A stretch of DNA of 64,000 nucleotides from JAGOUA01 sp964645655 (lineage in GTDB: Bacteria; Patescibacteriota; Patescibacteriia; 2-12-FULL-60-25): the NCBI GenBank assembly GCA_964645655.1, contig CAZXZS010000001.1:695212-759211 (forward strand). Reading direction: 5' to 3'. Positions 23,172 through 32,304 of the stretch are shown piece after piece. A model generated the notes under the pieces. That model was not told the DNA's origin. It ran no database searches and was given only the letters and a program-made list of their open reading frames with translations. Position 1 is the stretch's first letter. Each line of letters begins with the position of its first letter. The translations under genes and the position numbers were made by a program.

Positions 23172-23653
23172 GCCTCCACCTCCTCCACGCGGACACGTAC
23201 CTTGCCATGATCGAAGGCAGCGTCGGCACGCAGGCCTATCGCCACGCCTATGGCCTGCTCGACGGCCGCCGCACCGACCTCACCCGTGACGGCCGCTCGT
23301 CGTGCGCGTTCTTCGCGAGCGACATCCTCTTGCGCTTCGGCCTGCTGCAGGAGCCGCACCTGCGCGTGCAAGGCACGGTCGCCGACCTGCGCCGCTCCGG
23401 CTGGATCGAGACCGACCGACCCGACCTAGGCGACGTGCTCATTTGGGAACCCATCACGGAAGACGACGGTGAGGCGCATTTCCACATCGGTTTCTTCGCC
23501 GGTCCCGGCGAGGCGATCAGCAACCTGACTTCCAAAGGCGCGCCCGGACGGCACCACTGGACCTTCGGCGAGACGCCGGAAGGCCGGCCCAGCCGACGGA
23601 TCGTGAACATCTTCACCCATCCCACCTTTTTCCAAGAGGCAAGCTATCGGTAA
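23168..23653 (+). CDS. NlpC/P60-like cysteine peptidase family protein (putative)
   Basis: The 161-aa protein has a possible catalytic Cys in GRSSCAFFASDILLRFG (~37), the loop DLGDVLIWEP and a His in AHFHIGFFAG (~108), in the Cys-then-His order of NlpC/P60 and CHAP peptidases. No signal peptide is seen, so it might act in the cytoplasm or be carried out differently. It is coupled to the DHH-like gene by ATGA and followed by a strong terminator. Family placement is inference from the motif spacing. Confidence 0.6.
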   Translation: MSLHLLHADTYLAMIEGSVGTQAYRHAYGLLDGRRTDLTRDGRSSCAFFASDILLRFGLLQEPHLRVQGTVADLRRSGWIETDRPDLGDVLIWEPITEDDGEAHFHIGFFAGPGEAISNLTSKGAPGRHHWTFGETPEGRPSRRIVNIFTHPTFFQEASYR

Positions 23654-23654
23654 A

Positions 23655-23687
23655 CGAAATCTCCGCTCGGTCGAGCGGAGATTTTCT
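23655..23687. terminator. Bidirectional terminator
   Basis: AAATCTCCGCTC-GGTC-GAGCGGAGATTT with A runs and T runs, between convergent genes. Confidence 0.85.
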
Positions 23688-25296
23688 ATTGCGTGAACCC
23701 CGTCTTTTGAATGACGGCGGTCGTCGTGAGGGCGGTACGCGGCGCGAAGCGCTCGTCGGCGATGGTCAGGCGGTACTTCTGGACATAGCCGATGGTCTCC
23801 TTGCGCAGGAGGGAGGCCTGCAAGGTATCGATCTGGGCCTGGAGGCCGCGATAGACCTTGCGCTGGGCATCAAGCTGTCCCTGGAGCGTTGCGCGCTTCT
23901 TCTTGTCTTTCTCTGCGAGCGTCTTGAGGCGAAGGCTTTCCGCCTTGGCGAAGGCGGCGTCGTAGTCTTTCTGCAGGCGGGCGAGCTGGCGCGTACGTTC
24001 GCCGTTGAAGATCTGCTGCCAGGTGCCGATGGCGCGGCGGACGCGGCCGCTCCCCCCGTTGTAGGCCGCGACGATGTATTCGCTCGCCGTATCGGGATCC
24101 TCGAGGTATTGCGTGCGGATGGCTTGCGGGAATTCGGTGAGGAGCGTATCGAGGTAGATGGCTTGGGCGCGGAGGGCGTTCTCATGGTTCGTCATGCCGC
24201 GCTCGAAGTTCTTCTCAAGCCCCCACTCGGCGCGGTCGGCCAGGCGGGCATAGGTGCTGGGAATGAACTGCACGAGACCGAGGGCGTCGGCGGACGAGCG
24301 TGAATAATTATAGGCATCCCCCTGGTTGCCCCCCAAGGTCACGAAAAAACGCTCGAGGGCCTTGTCGCTGTCTTTTTGCAGCGAAGACCCATCCAGATGC
24401 TCGATGGCGGCGATCGCCTTCACGAGCGACGGGTCGACGACATCGACAAGAAGCTTGTCGGGATAGGCGCGCGAGCGGACCTGCTCCGTGCGCAGCCGGT
24501 CGAAAACGACGCGAACAAGCTCATCAAGATAGCGCTCGCCCTCATCGACGAGGGCATCCGTATGGACAGCGGACGAATAGGGGACGTAAACGACGTCTTC
24601 GAGGGTGAATAGCGTCTTTTTGGCATTGAGGGACCGCAGGACCGGGTAGCGCAACGCGATCACGGCCTGGTCCTGGTTGTCCTTCACGGCGATGTACGAA
24701 TTCAAGCCGTTCGCGAAGAGGACGCGCAGGTCGAGGTCGTCCGCCGTCTCTTCGGCCAGGCGCAGTTCCGTGCCACGCATGCGGGCCTGGACATAGCGGA
24801 GCTGGTCGGTGCTGCGCTGCCAGACGGCGAGCGTGATCGGGAGCCAGTCCGGGCGTTCCTTCACGACTTTAGACCCGGCCGCATCGGCATCCGCCGCGAT
24901 GCGGGCACGGAGCTCGGCCTGGGCACGGCGGATCGCCGCGACCAGCGGATCGACGACCGGAACCGGTGGCGCCTCTTCGGGCTCCGGGGCCGGCGTACTG
25001 GCTCCGGGACCCAACACGAGCACGCGCAACTCCGCTTCGGTCGCCGCCGTGAGGCCGCTCGCGGGATGAAAAAAGCGCCCATCCGCCATCCGGAACACCG
25101 TAAACGGCGGTTCGGCGGCGGCGGTCGGGGCTTGCGTCTCAACAGGCAAAACAGGCAGCGTCGTTGACGCGGACGCGGCATCGAGGGTGCTCGTAGGAAC
25201 CGCTTGCGCCGCTACCGGCAGGGCCGGTACGGCCACGAGGATCCCGAACGCGATTCCCAAAGAACGAGAGACAAGGAGAGCACGCATGAGGGACAT
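23686..25296 (-). CDS. Secreted lytic transglycosylase-like (SLT) protein
   Basis: The 536-aa protein has a signal peptide (residues ~1-31, ending PVAAQA), a low-complexity linker, a helical region, and an SLT lysozyme-like domain (~330-440): AIAAIEHLDGSS, SSADALGLVQFIPSTYARL, MTNHENALRAQAIYL, SEYIVAAYNGGSGRV. The AYNGG and ALG..QF motifs are typical. A coiled coil (~445-500) follows. SLT domains cleave peptidoglycan strands. A second ATG at 25287 is an equally good start. The gene opens a minus-strand run with NUDIX and CtpA upstream. Confidence 0.87.
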   Translation of the reverse strand: MSLMRALLVSRSLGIAFGILVAVPALPVAAQAVPTSTLDAASASTTLPVLPVETQAPTAAAEPPFTVFRMADGRFFHPASGLTAATEAELRVLVLGPGASTPAPEPEEAPPVPVVDPLVAAIRRAQAELRARIAADADAAGSKVVKERPDWLPITLAVWQRSTDQLRYVQARMRGTELRLAEETADDLDLRVLFANGLNSYIAVKDNQDQAVIALRYPVLRSLNAKKTLFTLEDVVYVPYSSAVHTDALVDEGERYLDELVRVVFDRLRTEQVRSRAYPDKLLVDVVDPSLVKAIAAIEHLDGSSLQKDSDKALERFFVTLGGNQGDAYNYSRSSADALGLVQFIPSTYARLADRAEWGLEKNFERGMTNHENALRAQAIYLDTLLTEFPQAIRTQYLEDPDTASEYIVAAYNGGSGRVRRAIGTWQQIFNGERTRQLARLQKDYDAAFAKAESLRLKTLAEKDKKKRATLQGQLDAQRKVYRGLQAQIDTLQASLLRKETIGYVQKYRLTIADERFAPRTALTTTAVIQKTGFTQ

Positions 25297-25320
25297 GATA
25301 CCCTCCCCTCCAAACGCCGT

Positions 25321-25791
25321 CTAGCGCAAGAAAAACGTGGGCGGGCGGCGACGGTGCTGGCGCTCCTCCTGCGCGATGAGGCGCAAGGCCTTCGAGAGCA
25401 ACCGATCGAGGTTCCGGTAGCTGCTCATCGCGAACGCCTGGTGCGCCTTGACCCAGGCCGCCTCCCAAATGGCGCCGCTGCCCGTGAGGTGTTCTTTCGC
25501 ATCCGGCGGAGCCTCGAACAGGAAGAAGTAAACGACCTTCTCGTACGTCACCCCTTCACGCCGAAACCGGAACGAGGTGCGGCCGATGGGCGCGATGAAA
25601 CGAAGCCCATGCAGGCCCGTCTCTTCCTTGATTTCGCGGATGCTGGTCTGGACGAGCGTCTCCCCTAGCTCCTGCTTGCCTTTCGGGAAGGTGTAGCGCC
25701 CGAACGGGTCCTTGATAAAGAAAATTTCCAAGCCCGTGGGCTGACGGCGGAAGATGATCCCGCCGGCCGAGATGACCGTCCGCGGCCGCAC
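25321..25791 (-). CDS. NUDIX hydrolase
   Basis: The 156-aa product has the NUDIX box GKQELGETLVQTSIREIKEETGL, a complete G-x5-E-x7-REUxEExGU match. Flanking strands TVISAGGIIFRRQ and EIFFIKD, and YEKVVYFFLFEA, fit the fold. NUDIX enzymes hydrolyse nucleoside diphosphate derivatives; the substrate is unknown. I chose GTG at 25791 just before the first strand; an in-frame ATG at 25929 would overlap ctpA by 116 bases, so the start is uncertain. Confidence 0.88.
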   Translation of the reverse strand: MRPRTVISAGGIIFRRQPTGLEIFFIKDPFGRYTFPKGKQELGETLVQTSIREIKEETGLHGLRFIAPIGRTSFRFRREGVTYEKVVYFFLFEAPPDAKEHLTGSGAIWEAAWVKAHQAFAMSSYRNLDRLLSKALRLIAQEERQHRRRPPTFFLR

Positions 25792-25813
25792 GACCGCCCC
25801 GGCACGGGCAGCC

Positions 25814-27121
25814 TCAACGGCCGGGACGCGTGCCGGTCGCGCTGACGGCGGGGACGGTGGACGACGCGAACCCGCCCTCCAGGAGGAATTGCTGCGCCCG
25901 ATCGAGTTGTGGGTCACGTTTTGCTTCATAATCTGCTTCCGTTCGCTCCACCACGAACGTGGGATCAAGGCCGATATGGTTGATCACCCGGTCGTTGGGC
26001 GTGAGCCATTCGGCGATGGTAATTTTTAAGGCGGACCCGTCTTTGAGCTCTTGGTATTCCTGCACCGACCCCTTGCCGAACGTCTTGGTGCCCAGCACCG
26101 TCGCCTTCCCATAGTCCTGGAGGGCTCCCGCGACGATCTCGGAGGCGCTGGCCGAGCCGCGATTCACCAAGACGACCGTCGGAATCGTGCCCAGCTCCCC
26201 ACCCCCGATCCCCTTCACCGACTCGACGATCTTGCCCTGGCGGCGCTCCTTGAAGATGACGCGGTCACCGACCCAGGCGCCCGCGACGACCTGCGCCGTG
26301 AGGACGGACCCGCCGGGGTTGTTGCGCACATCAAGAATGATCCCCTTGGCTCGCTTGCGCTGGATTTCTTGGCGCGCGGCCTCAAAGAGGTCCGGGACGT
26401 CGTTGTTGAACCCGGTGATCTCGAGGAGGGCGATATTTCCCGGCTTCCAGCTCAGCACCACGGACTTGACCTGAATCTCATCCCGCACGATGGTCAGGGA
26501 AAAGGGTTCCGGGCGGGATCCCTGACGGATCACCGCGATCGTCACGGCCGTCCCCTTCGGGCCGCGGATCTGCTCCGCCGCCTGGTCGACCGTGAGCCCT
26601 TCGGTTGGCTTTTCATCGATCTTAACAATCCAGTCGCCGGGACGCAAGCCGGCCTTCTCGGCGGGCGAGCCGGGAAGCGGGGCGACGATCTGCAATTGCC
26701 CTTGTTTTAGCTCAATTTGGGCACCAATACCCTCAAATTTACCGTCAAGCTGTTGCGAGAAGTCATCCGCCTCCTTCGGCGAAAAGAAGGCCGTGTACGG
26801 ATCGCCCGTGCCGGCGACGAGGCCCGTGAGCGCGCCGTAAAAGAGGTCCTTGTCCGGGACGGGCTGCTCGTAGTATTTGCTGCGGACGGTCTGCCAGACA
26901 TCCCAGAAGAGGGCGAAATCGACATCCTCACCGACCGGAAGGCGCGGTGACTGGCCTTGGCCGAGGACGCGGCCCACGGTCGATGAGCTCGCGCCACCGA
27001 AGACCTGCGCCAACGGTTGCGCTGGCGCGGACGTCCACCGACCGAACCCCGCCCCTACGACAAAGGTGAGGGCAGAGATCCCCAACACCCGTCCCCACGT
27101 CGGCACCGTGCGCATGTTCAT
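25814..27121 (-). CDS. ctpA: Carboxyl-terminal processing protease (S41, CtpA)
   Basis: The 435-aa protein has an N-terminal membrane segment, an S41 N-terminal region (YYEQPVPDKDLFYGALTGLVAGTGDPYTAFF), a PDZ domain (GIGAQIELKQGQLQIVAPLPGSPAEKAGLRPGD) and the S41 catalytic core with Ser in NRGSASASEIVAGAL and Lys in GTKTFGKGSVQ. It cleaves C-termini of proteins outside the membrane. Full length for the family. The start ATG has the recurrent CCT immediately before it. Confidence 0.95.
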   Translation of the reverse strand: MNMRTVPTWGRVLGISALTFVVGAGFGRWTSAPAQPLAQVFGGASSSTVGRVLGQGQSPRLPVGEDVDFALFWDVWQTVRSKYYEQPVPDKDLFYGALTGLVAGTGDPYTAFFSPKEADDFSQQLDGKFEGIGAQIELKQGQLQIVAPLPGSPAEKAGLRPGDWIVKIDEKPTEGLTVDQAAEQIRGPKGTAVTIAVIRQGSRPEPFSLTIVRDEIQVKSVVLSWKPGNIALLEITGFNNDVPDLFEAARQEIQRKRAKGIILDVRNNPGGSVLTAQVVAGAWVGDRVIFKERRQGKIVESVKGIGGGELGTIPTVVLVNRGSASASEIVAGALQDYGKATVLGTKTFGKGSVQEYQELKDGSALKITIAEWLTPNDRVINHIGLDPTFVVERTEADYEAKRDPQLDRAQQFLLEGGFASSTVPAVSATGTRPGR

Positions 27122-27190
27122 AGGAAAAAGAAAGGAGAGAAAATCGGACCGCGGACAACCTAATTTTAGATAAACGGTTCGGGTGCGGCG

Positions 27191-28462
27191 TTATGAATGC
27201 CCATCCTTCAGCCATTCGAGGTGGGCGCCGACGTCCCGGAGGCGCTCGTCGAGGCGTTCGTAGCCGCGGTAGACGATCTCGGCGTCATGGATGACCGTCT
27301 CTCCCTCGGCGATGAGCCCGGCCAGGACCATGGTGACGCCCGCACGGAGGTCGAGGCTGCGGATGTCGGTCCCATGCAGGGGCGTGGGACCGCTCACCAC
27401 GGCGCGGTGCGGATCGGCGATGACGACGTTCGCCCCCATCTTGGCCAGCTCATGGAGATACCCGAGGCGCGACTCAAACAGCGGGTCATGCAGGATCGAG
27501 GTCCCGTGGCACTGCGTCGCAAGCAGCCCGAACGGCGCCTGGTTATCGGTCGGGAAACCCGGATAGACCATCGCCTGCAAGCGAAACGCCTGGAGCCGCG
27601 GGGCACGGCGGACCTGCAGCCAATCAGGACCGAGCTCGACGGGGACGCCCGCGCGACGAAGGAGCGAGACGCTTGCCTCCATGTGCGTCGGATCGACCCC
27701 CGCGATCTTGAGGTTCCCATGCGTGACGGCGGCCGCGACGGCGAAGGTGGCGGCCTCGTTGGCGTCGGCGATGACCTCCCACGTCGAAGGCGGGGTGAGG
27801 CGCTCGACGCCGGTGATCTCGAGCTCATGCGTGCCGATCCCCTTGATGCGCGCGCCGGAGGCCTGCAGGAAGGCGCAGAGGCTCTGCACATGCGGTTCGG
27901 CGGCGGCGAGGCGGATGTGGGTCGTGCCGGGCGTGAGGACAGCGGCCATGACCAGGTTCTCGGTGGCGGTGACACTGAATTCGGGAAGAATGATGTAGGC
28001 ACCGGCCAGGGATTGGCCCGTCATCTGCAGGAGGCCAGCCCCATCCGTCTCCATGTTCGCGCCGAGGGACTGCAGGGCGAACAGGTGGGTGTCGATCGGG
28101 CGGTTGCCGATGTTGCAGCCGCCGGGTTCGGGGACGGTGACGCGACGGAAGCGGGCGAGGAGCGGGCCGAGGAGCAAGATCGAATAGCGCATGCTCTTCA
28201 TCTTCTTCTGGTCGAGGCGGTCCGGATCGAGGTCCGTGGGATCGATCTCGAGCGTGTGCTCGTCCGTCCAGGTGACGCGCGCGCCCATGCTCTCGAGGAT
28301 CTCGAGGAGCTTCTGCACGTCCGTGAGGCGCGGCACGCGGGTGAGGCGGACGGGAGCCTGGAACAGGACGCTCGCGGCGATGAGGGGGCCGGCGGCATTT
28401 TTTGAACCGGAAACGGTCATTTGCCCTTCGAGGGGGGCGCCACCGACGATCTTCATGCGCAT
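27191..28462 (-). CDS. murA: UDP-N-acetylglucosamine 1-carboxyvinyltransferase
   Basis: The 423-aa EPSP-synthase-fold enzyme starts MRMKIVGGAPLEGQMTVSGSKNA, with Lys21 at the substrate site. The catalytic Cys116 is in PGGCNIGNRPIDTHL. It transfers enolpyruvate from PEP to UDP-GlcNAc, the first committed step of peptidoglycan synthesis. A much longer open frame exists but its extra N-terminus overlaps the divergent gene at 28529 and lacks family similarity. A TTGACT sequence upstream may serve as -35. Confidence 0.97.
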   Translation of the reverse strand: MRMKIVGGAPLEGQMTVSGSKNAAGPLIAASVLFQAPVRLTRVPRLTDVQKLLEILESMGARVTWTDEHTLEIDPTDLDPDRLDQKKMKSMRYSILLLGPLLARFRRVTVPEPGGCNIGNRPIDTHLFALQSLGANMETDGAGLLQMTGQSLAGAYIILPEFSVTATENLVMAAVLTPGTTHIRLAAAEPHVQSLCAFLQASGARIKGIGTHELEITGVERLTPPSTWEVIADANEAATFAVAAAVTHGNLKIAGVDPTHMEASVSLLRRAGVPVELGPDWLQVRRAPRLQAFRLQAMVYPGFPTDNQAPFGLLATQCHGTSILHDPLFESRLGYLHELAKMGANVVIADPHRAVVSGPTPLHGTDIRSLDLRAGVTMVLAGLIAEGETVIHDAEIVYRGYERLDERLRDVGAHLEWLKDGHS

Positions 28463-28492
28463 AGGGGCCGAATGGTCAAGAGTCAAATCGTT

Positions 28493-28501
28493 TGCTAGTC
28501 T
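28493..28501 (+). promoter_or_regulatory. Extended -10 box for the PEGA gene
   Basis: TTGCTAGTCT contains TGC plus TAGTCT (28496-28501), giving a ~20-base leader before the ATG at 28529. It is divergent to murA. Confidence 0.5.
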
Positions 28502-28528
28502 ACGAGAAACCCCTCCCGTTTGTCGAGC

Positions 28529-29836
28529 ATGTACACTCCCCCGCTTCACCGCAAGCTCATCCCCTGGGTCTATACCGCGCTGTTTTTTCTGGTCGCGCCG
28601 GTCGTGGTCTTCTATACCGCGGGCTATCGCTATAACAGCAAGAAGGCGGCCATCGAGAAGCGTGGGACGCTGATCGTCGATTCGGAACCGGAAGACGCGC
28701 GGATCCTTTTGGACGGCCAGGACACGCGGAGCAAAACGCCTGGCGTCTTCCAGGAGCTCACGCCAGGCTGGCACCAGGTGCGCTTCGAGAAGGATGGCTA
28801 CCTGCCCTGGGAGAAGAGCCTCGAGATCCGCGCCGAACGCGTCACCTTCGCCGACCACGCACGCCTGTGGCGCGTCGCGCCGGAAACGAGCCTCACGCTC
28901 GCGGGGCCCATCGCGCGTGTCGCGGCCAATCCGGACCGCGATACGCTGGCCGCCTTGGAACAAGGCATGGCAAGCGGAACGGCAACCCTCTTATTGCTGC
29001 AACCGAACGGACGGGTTTCACTCGAAACCCCCGTGCACGTGACGGATACCCAGGCGACCGTCCTCTCCTGGGAAGCGGAGGGCCGGGCCCTCCTGCTGGA
29101 TGCGCCCGGCGACCGCGATACGGCCGTACGCTTCGTACGGACCGGGGCGATCGCGACTAGCACGCCTGCGCAAGCGACCTGGCAGGGCAGCGATCTCGTG
29201 GCTTCCCGACCGGGGACCTTGTGGCGCTGGAGCAGCCGGACCGGGCTCACCCTCACGGACGAGCTCGCGACATCGGTACGGCAACGCGTCGGCACCTTCG
29301 TGCTCCCCCATGCCGCGACAGGATCGGCACAGCTGCTCCTGGACCGGACGTTTTCGAGCCGCGCCTTCGCGCTGCCGGACGGATGGTGGACGTTCGGATA
29401 CGTTTTCGCGGACGCGCTCGTCCTGCATGACGGGAACCGGTGGCTCGGCCTGAATCCGCAAGAGACGTCTTCCTTCCTCGGGCTTCTCGAGGGCATGCCT
29501 CCGCGTTGGCAGGTCGATACGGGAACGCCGACGACGCGCGGGCTCTTCCTTCAGGAAAACGAGCTTTGGCTGTGGCCATTGGGTGAAGCGCCCAGCCTCC
29601 TCATCCGCCAGAGCGAGCCGCTCGTGGCCGCCGCCTGGCATGAGAGCGGCGATGCCGTCTTCGTGGCGACACGGACAAGCCTGGACGTGCTGGACCTGGA
29701 TGCGCGCGGCGGGCGGACACGCCACACGCTCGCGACCTTCGAGGAGATCCGCGACGTGGACGCGCTCGGCGGGATCGTCTATGTCGCCGGAAAAAAGGAG
29801 GGAAAGGAAGGGCTGTGGGCGGTTCGGGCAGAATGA
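28529..29836 (+). CDS. PEGA-domain membrane-anchored protein
   Basis: The 435-aa product has an N-terminal membrane helix (WVYTALFFLVAPVVVFYTAGY) and then a PEGA-like beta repeat (GTLIVDSEPEDARILLDGQDTRSKTPGVFQELTPGWHQVRFEKDGYLPW). The remaining ~330 residues look like a beta-propeller with WD-poor blades. This architecture is common in Patescibacteria; role unknown, probably extracytoplasmic binding. A strong terminator follows. Confidence 0.8.
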   Translation: MYTPPLHRKLIPWVYTALFFLVAPVVVFYTAGYRYNSKKAAIEKRGTLIVDSEPEDARILLDGQDTRSKTPGVFQELTPGWHQVRFEKDGYLPWEKSLEIRAERVTFADHARLWRVAPETSLTLAGPIARVAANPDRDTLAALEQGMASGTATLLLLQPNGRVSLETPVHVTDTQATVLSWEAEGRALLLDAPGDRDTAVRFVRTGAIATSTPAQATWQGSDLVASRPGTLWRWSSRTGLTLTDELATSVRQRVGTFVLPHAATGSAQLLLDRTFSSRAFALPDGWWTFGYVFADALVLHDGNRWLGLNPQETSSFLGLLEGMPPRWQVDTGTPTTRGLFLQENELWLWPLGEAPSLLIRQSEPLVAAAWHESGDAVFVATRTSLDVLDLDARGGRTRHTLATFEEIRDVDALGGIVYVAGKKEGKEGLWAVRAE

Positions 29837-29844
29837 CCAAAAGA

Positions 29845-29878
29845 AAAACGAACATCCCTCACGCGAGGGATGTTTTGA
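29845..29878. terminator. Bidirectional terminator between PEGA gene and HIT gene
   Basis: AACATCCCTC-ACGC-GAGGGATGTT flanked by A and T runs. Confidence 0.85.
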
Positions 29879-29891
29879 TGGCGGAAAACCG

Positions 29892-30308
29892 TCACGAGGC
29901 AGCCAGCGCCGCGCTGACCTTGACCTGAAGCGCATCGGCATACGCCTCGTCGAGGGGTTGGCCGTGGCGTTCGGCGAGGCCGTCGTGCTCGTAGCGCGGG
30001 ATGATGTGCATGTGCAGGTGCGGGACTTCCTGGCCACCGGCCTTGCCGTTGTTCTGGCCGAGCTGGAAGCCGGGGCATCCGGTCGCCTGCTGCAGGGCAC
30101 AGGCAACCCGCTGGGTCACCGCGATCCAGCGTGCGAGCAAGGGGGCGGGAACGTCGAGGAGGGTTTCCACATGGGCCTTAGGCACGACCAGGGCGTGGCC
30201 CGGCTGGACGGGACGGATATTCAGGAACGCGATGATCTCGTCGTCCTCGTAGAGACGGCGGGACGGGAGCTCGTTGGCGATGAGGCGACAGAAGACGCAG
30301 TCAGGCAT
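29892..30308 (-). CDS. HIT family (HINT-like) nucleotide hydrolase
   Basis: The 138-aa protein begins MPDCVFCRLIANELPSRRLYEDD and has the histidine triad VPHLHMHIIPR. These are typical of HINT/HIT hydrolases, which act on AMP-lysine or similar nucleotide conjugates. The first Cys pair (C..C) fits the zinc-binding start of many HIT proteins. It lies ten bases after a small membrane gene on the same strand. Confidence 0.95.
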   Translation of the reverse strand: MPDCVFCRLIANELPSRRLYEDDEIIAFLNIRPVQPGHALVVPKAHVETLLDVPAPLLARWIAVTQRVACALQQATGCPGFQLGQNNGKAGGQEVPHLHMHIIPRYEHDGLAERHGQPLDEAYADALQVKVSAALAAS

Positions 30309-30318
30309 AGGTAAAACG

Positions 30319-30669
30319 TTAAAATTCGGTTTCGCTCGGCAAGAAAGCCGCCGGGACGAACGCCGCGACCAGCGCGCCGAGCAGCGAGACGGTCGCATAA
30401 ACGAAGGTGGAGTCGGCGCGGATGGAGAACACCAGCAACAACGAAAGGACGGCGAAACACGGGACGGCAAGCCCGACCGCCGCGACCCACTGGCGACGGA
30501 AGGGCGGCAGGGACGGGCCGATGAGCAGCGTCACGGCCATCCAGGCGAGGATCCCGCCAAACAACGGCACGAACGCGCTCACGCTGCCCGGGACCAGCCA
30601 TTCGCACGCCAACCAGGCGGCCAGGACCACCCAGCCCGCCAACAGGACCTGCCGGATCCACGCATACAT
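30319..30669 (-). CDS. Small four-helix membrane protein
   Basis: The 116-aa product consists almost entirely of four hydrophobic helices separated by short loops. It has no recognised family motif. It lies between a membrane-anchored orphan gene upstream and the HIT gene downstream and is probably co-transcribed with the latter. Confidence 0.65.
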   Translation of the reverse strand: MYAWIRQVLLAGWVVLAAWLACEWLVPGSVSAFVPLFGGILAWMAVTLLIGPSLPPFRRQWVAAVGLAVPCFAVLSLLLVFSIRADSTFVYATVSLLGALVAAFVPAAFLPSETEF

Positions 30670-30708
30670 GCCGACAGCGTACCCGATCCGGACCCGGCGC
30701 GGAATCCC

Positions 30709-32178
30709 CTACCACCGGCGCCAGGCACGCGCCAATTCCTGCCGCAACGCCGTCCACCAACCCATCACGCTCGGCGGGCGCTCATAGGTGACGACGATCC
30801 GGCGGATGTCCACGGCCGCAGCGCGACGGGCGATGCCAGGCGCGGCGAGGGCGAGCTTGAGGCGGTCCTGCCCGGGATCAAGGCGGACACGGATCGTCCC
30901 GGCATACCACCCGTCACCGAGCGGGACGGGATCCTCATAGGTCGTCGCGACGGCCTGGATCCCCTCGTCGACGAGCGCCGTGTCATCGGTGAGGCGGCGG
31001 GGCGTAGGAAAGAAGAGGGCCTCAGGCGTCCAGGAGACGTAGCCGTCGCCGAGCGTCCAGACGTTGCCGCGCGGAGCCTGCAGCAAGACGTTGCCGCTGC
31101 GCTCACTGGGGCCACGCGTGAGGCCAACGGTCGCATGCGTGGTCGTGACGGCTGCCTGGGCGGCCTTCCCCAAAGACACCGTCTGCAGCCCCTCCTTATG
31201 CAGCGTCTTCACGGTCGTGTGGTACGAATTCGTCCAGACGGCGACAGGCGGCGTCGAGGTCGAATAGCCGACCTCGTCGGCGAAATAGACGCGCGGGCCG
31301 ATCACCCACCGCTTCGCGGTCGTCGTCCAGGCACGGATGAAGATGCTGTCATCGGCGAGGAAGCTGAGACGGTAGACCCCTGGCGGCAGCGCATAGAACG
31401 CGAGACGTTTCTGGATGACGGCCGTGGGGCGCGTGTCCTGCTCGCCGCCAAAGCTGACGGCATCGCTCCACAACAGCTCCTGGTCGCGCATCAGGCGGAA
31501 CGTGGCGGTCGCGTGCTGGCGGGACCGGTTGACGTCCTGCAGGGCAAAGCTCACGTCGATGCGGCCATCGACCGGGACGAAGAAGAAATCGTGGGCACCG
31601 CGCAAGGAACTGCTCACGACGCGGGGAACGGCGGGGCCCTGGTCCATCCAGGCGGAAGCGGTCGTGCCGGTCGCGTGCCAAACGAGGCGCGCATCGCTGG
31701 GGCGGTCGAGGTCGGCCGCGGTGACGGTCGGCGGCACGAGCCAACGCGTCTGGCCAACGGCGAGCGGACGGTATCCGCCTTGCGTGAGTTCGCGACTCCA
31801 GAGCGGTGAGAGCTCATAGGAGGCCGCGTTCTCAGGCCCGCGCTCGACGCCGAATTCCAAGAGCGGCTGGCCGTTCGGACGGAATTCCACCCGAATTTCG
31901 GCGCTCTCGTAGGCCCCCGGCAGGCGCAGGCGGGCATAGACGGGCTCGTCGCGGATCTGTTGGCCAACCCACCCACCGGGCTGAGTACCGGGCGAGCTGG
32001 CCCGTTGGCCGGGCAGAAACGCCTCAAACCAAGGAGAGCGCCCGTCCAGCGCCACCCCCATCGTGAGCCGGCCATCGGCAGGAAAGTGATGCGACAGGAC
32101 CCAAGCAAATACGCCCGCACCCGCCACCCAAGGCAGGAGGCAGGCGATCACCAGCAAGAAGCGACGGAGCCGGAGCAT
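30709..32178 (-). CDS. Hypothetical membrane-anchored beta-rich protein
   Basis: The 489-aa protein has an N-terminal signal anchor (FLLVIACLLPWVAGAGVFAWVL) and a long extracytoplasmic part of beta character (for example GRIDVSFALQDVNRSRQHATATFRLMRD and PPGVYRLSFLADDSIFIRAW). A basic C-terminus (LRQELARAWRRW) follows. No family is recognised; carbohydrate-binding-like domains are possible. I chose the ATG at 32178, preceded by TCCT like many genes here; ATG at 32190 is an alternative. Confidence 0.65.
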   Translation of the reverse strand: MLRLRRFLLVIACLLPWVAGAGVFAWVLSHHFPADGRLTMGVALDGRSPWFEAFLPGQRASSPGTQPGGWVGQQIRDEPVYARLRLPGAYESAEIRVEFRPNGQPLLEFGVERGPENAASYELSPLWSRELTQGGYRPLAVGQTRWLVPPTVTAADLDRPSDARLVWHATGTTASAWMDQGPAVPRVVSSSLRGAHDFFFVPVDGRIDVSFALQDVNRSRQHATATFRLMRDQELLWSDAVSFGGEQDTRPTAVIQKRLAFYALPPGVYRLSFLADDSIFIRAWTTTAKRWVIGPRVYFADEVGYSTSTPPVAVWTNSYHTTVKTLHKEGLQTVSLGKAAQAAVTTTHATVGLTRGPSERSGNVLLQAPRGNVWTLGDGYVSWTPEALFFPTPRRLTDDTALVDEGIQAVATTYEDPVPLGDGWYAGTIRVRLDPGQDRLKLALAAPGIARRAAAVDIRRIVVTYERPPSVMGWWTALRQELARAWRRW

Positions 32179-32256
32179 AGGAAGAGGCATCGGAAAGATC
32201 GCCTTCACGGATGAGTGTACGGCACCACGCCCGAACAAGCCACTCCCCCGTTCTTC

Positions 32257-32297
32257 GCAAAAAAAGAAAAGGCGTCCGGTCAGAAGACACGGACGCC
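32257..32297 (-). terminator. Terminator of the 986-aa Ser-rich protein gene
   Basis: Minus strand GGCGTCCG-loop-CGGACGCC followed by TTTTCTTTTTTT. Confidence 0.85.
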
Positions 32298-32304
32298 AGG
32301 ACCC

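Noticed and set aside
28463..28963. N-terminal extension of MurA
   Set aside because: It overlaps the divergent PEGA gene and lies before the canonical MurA start.
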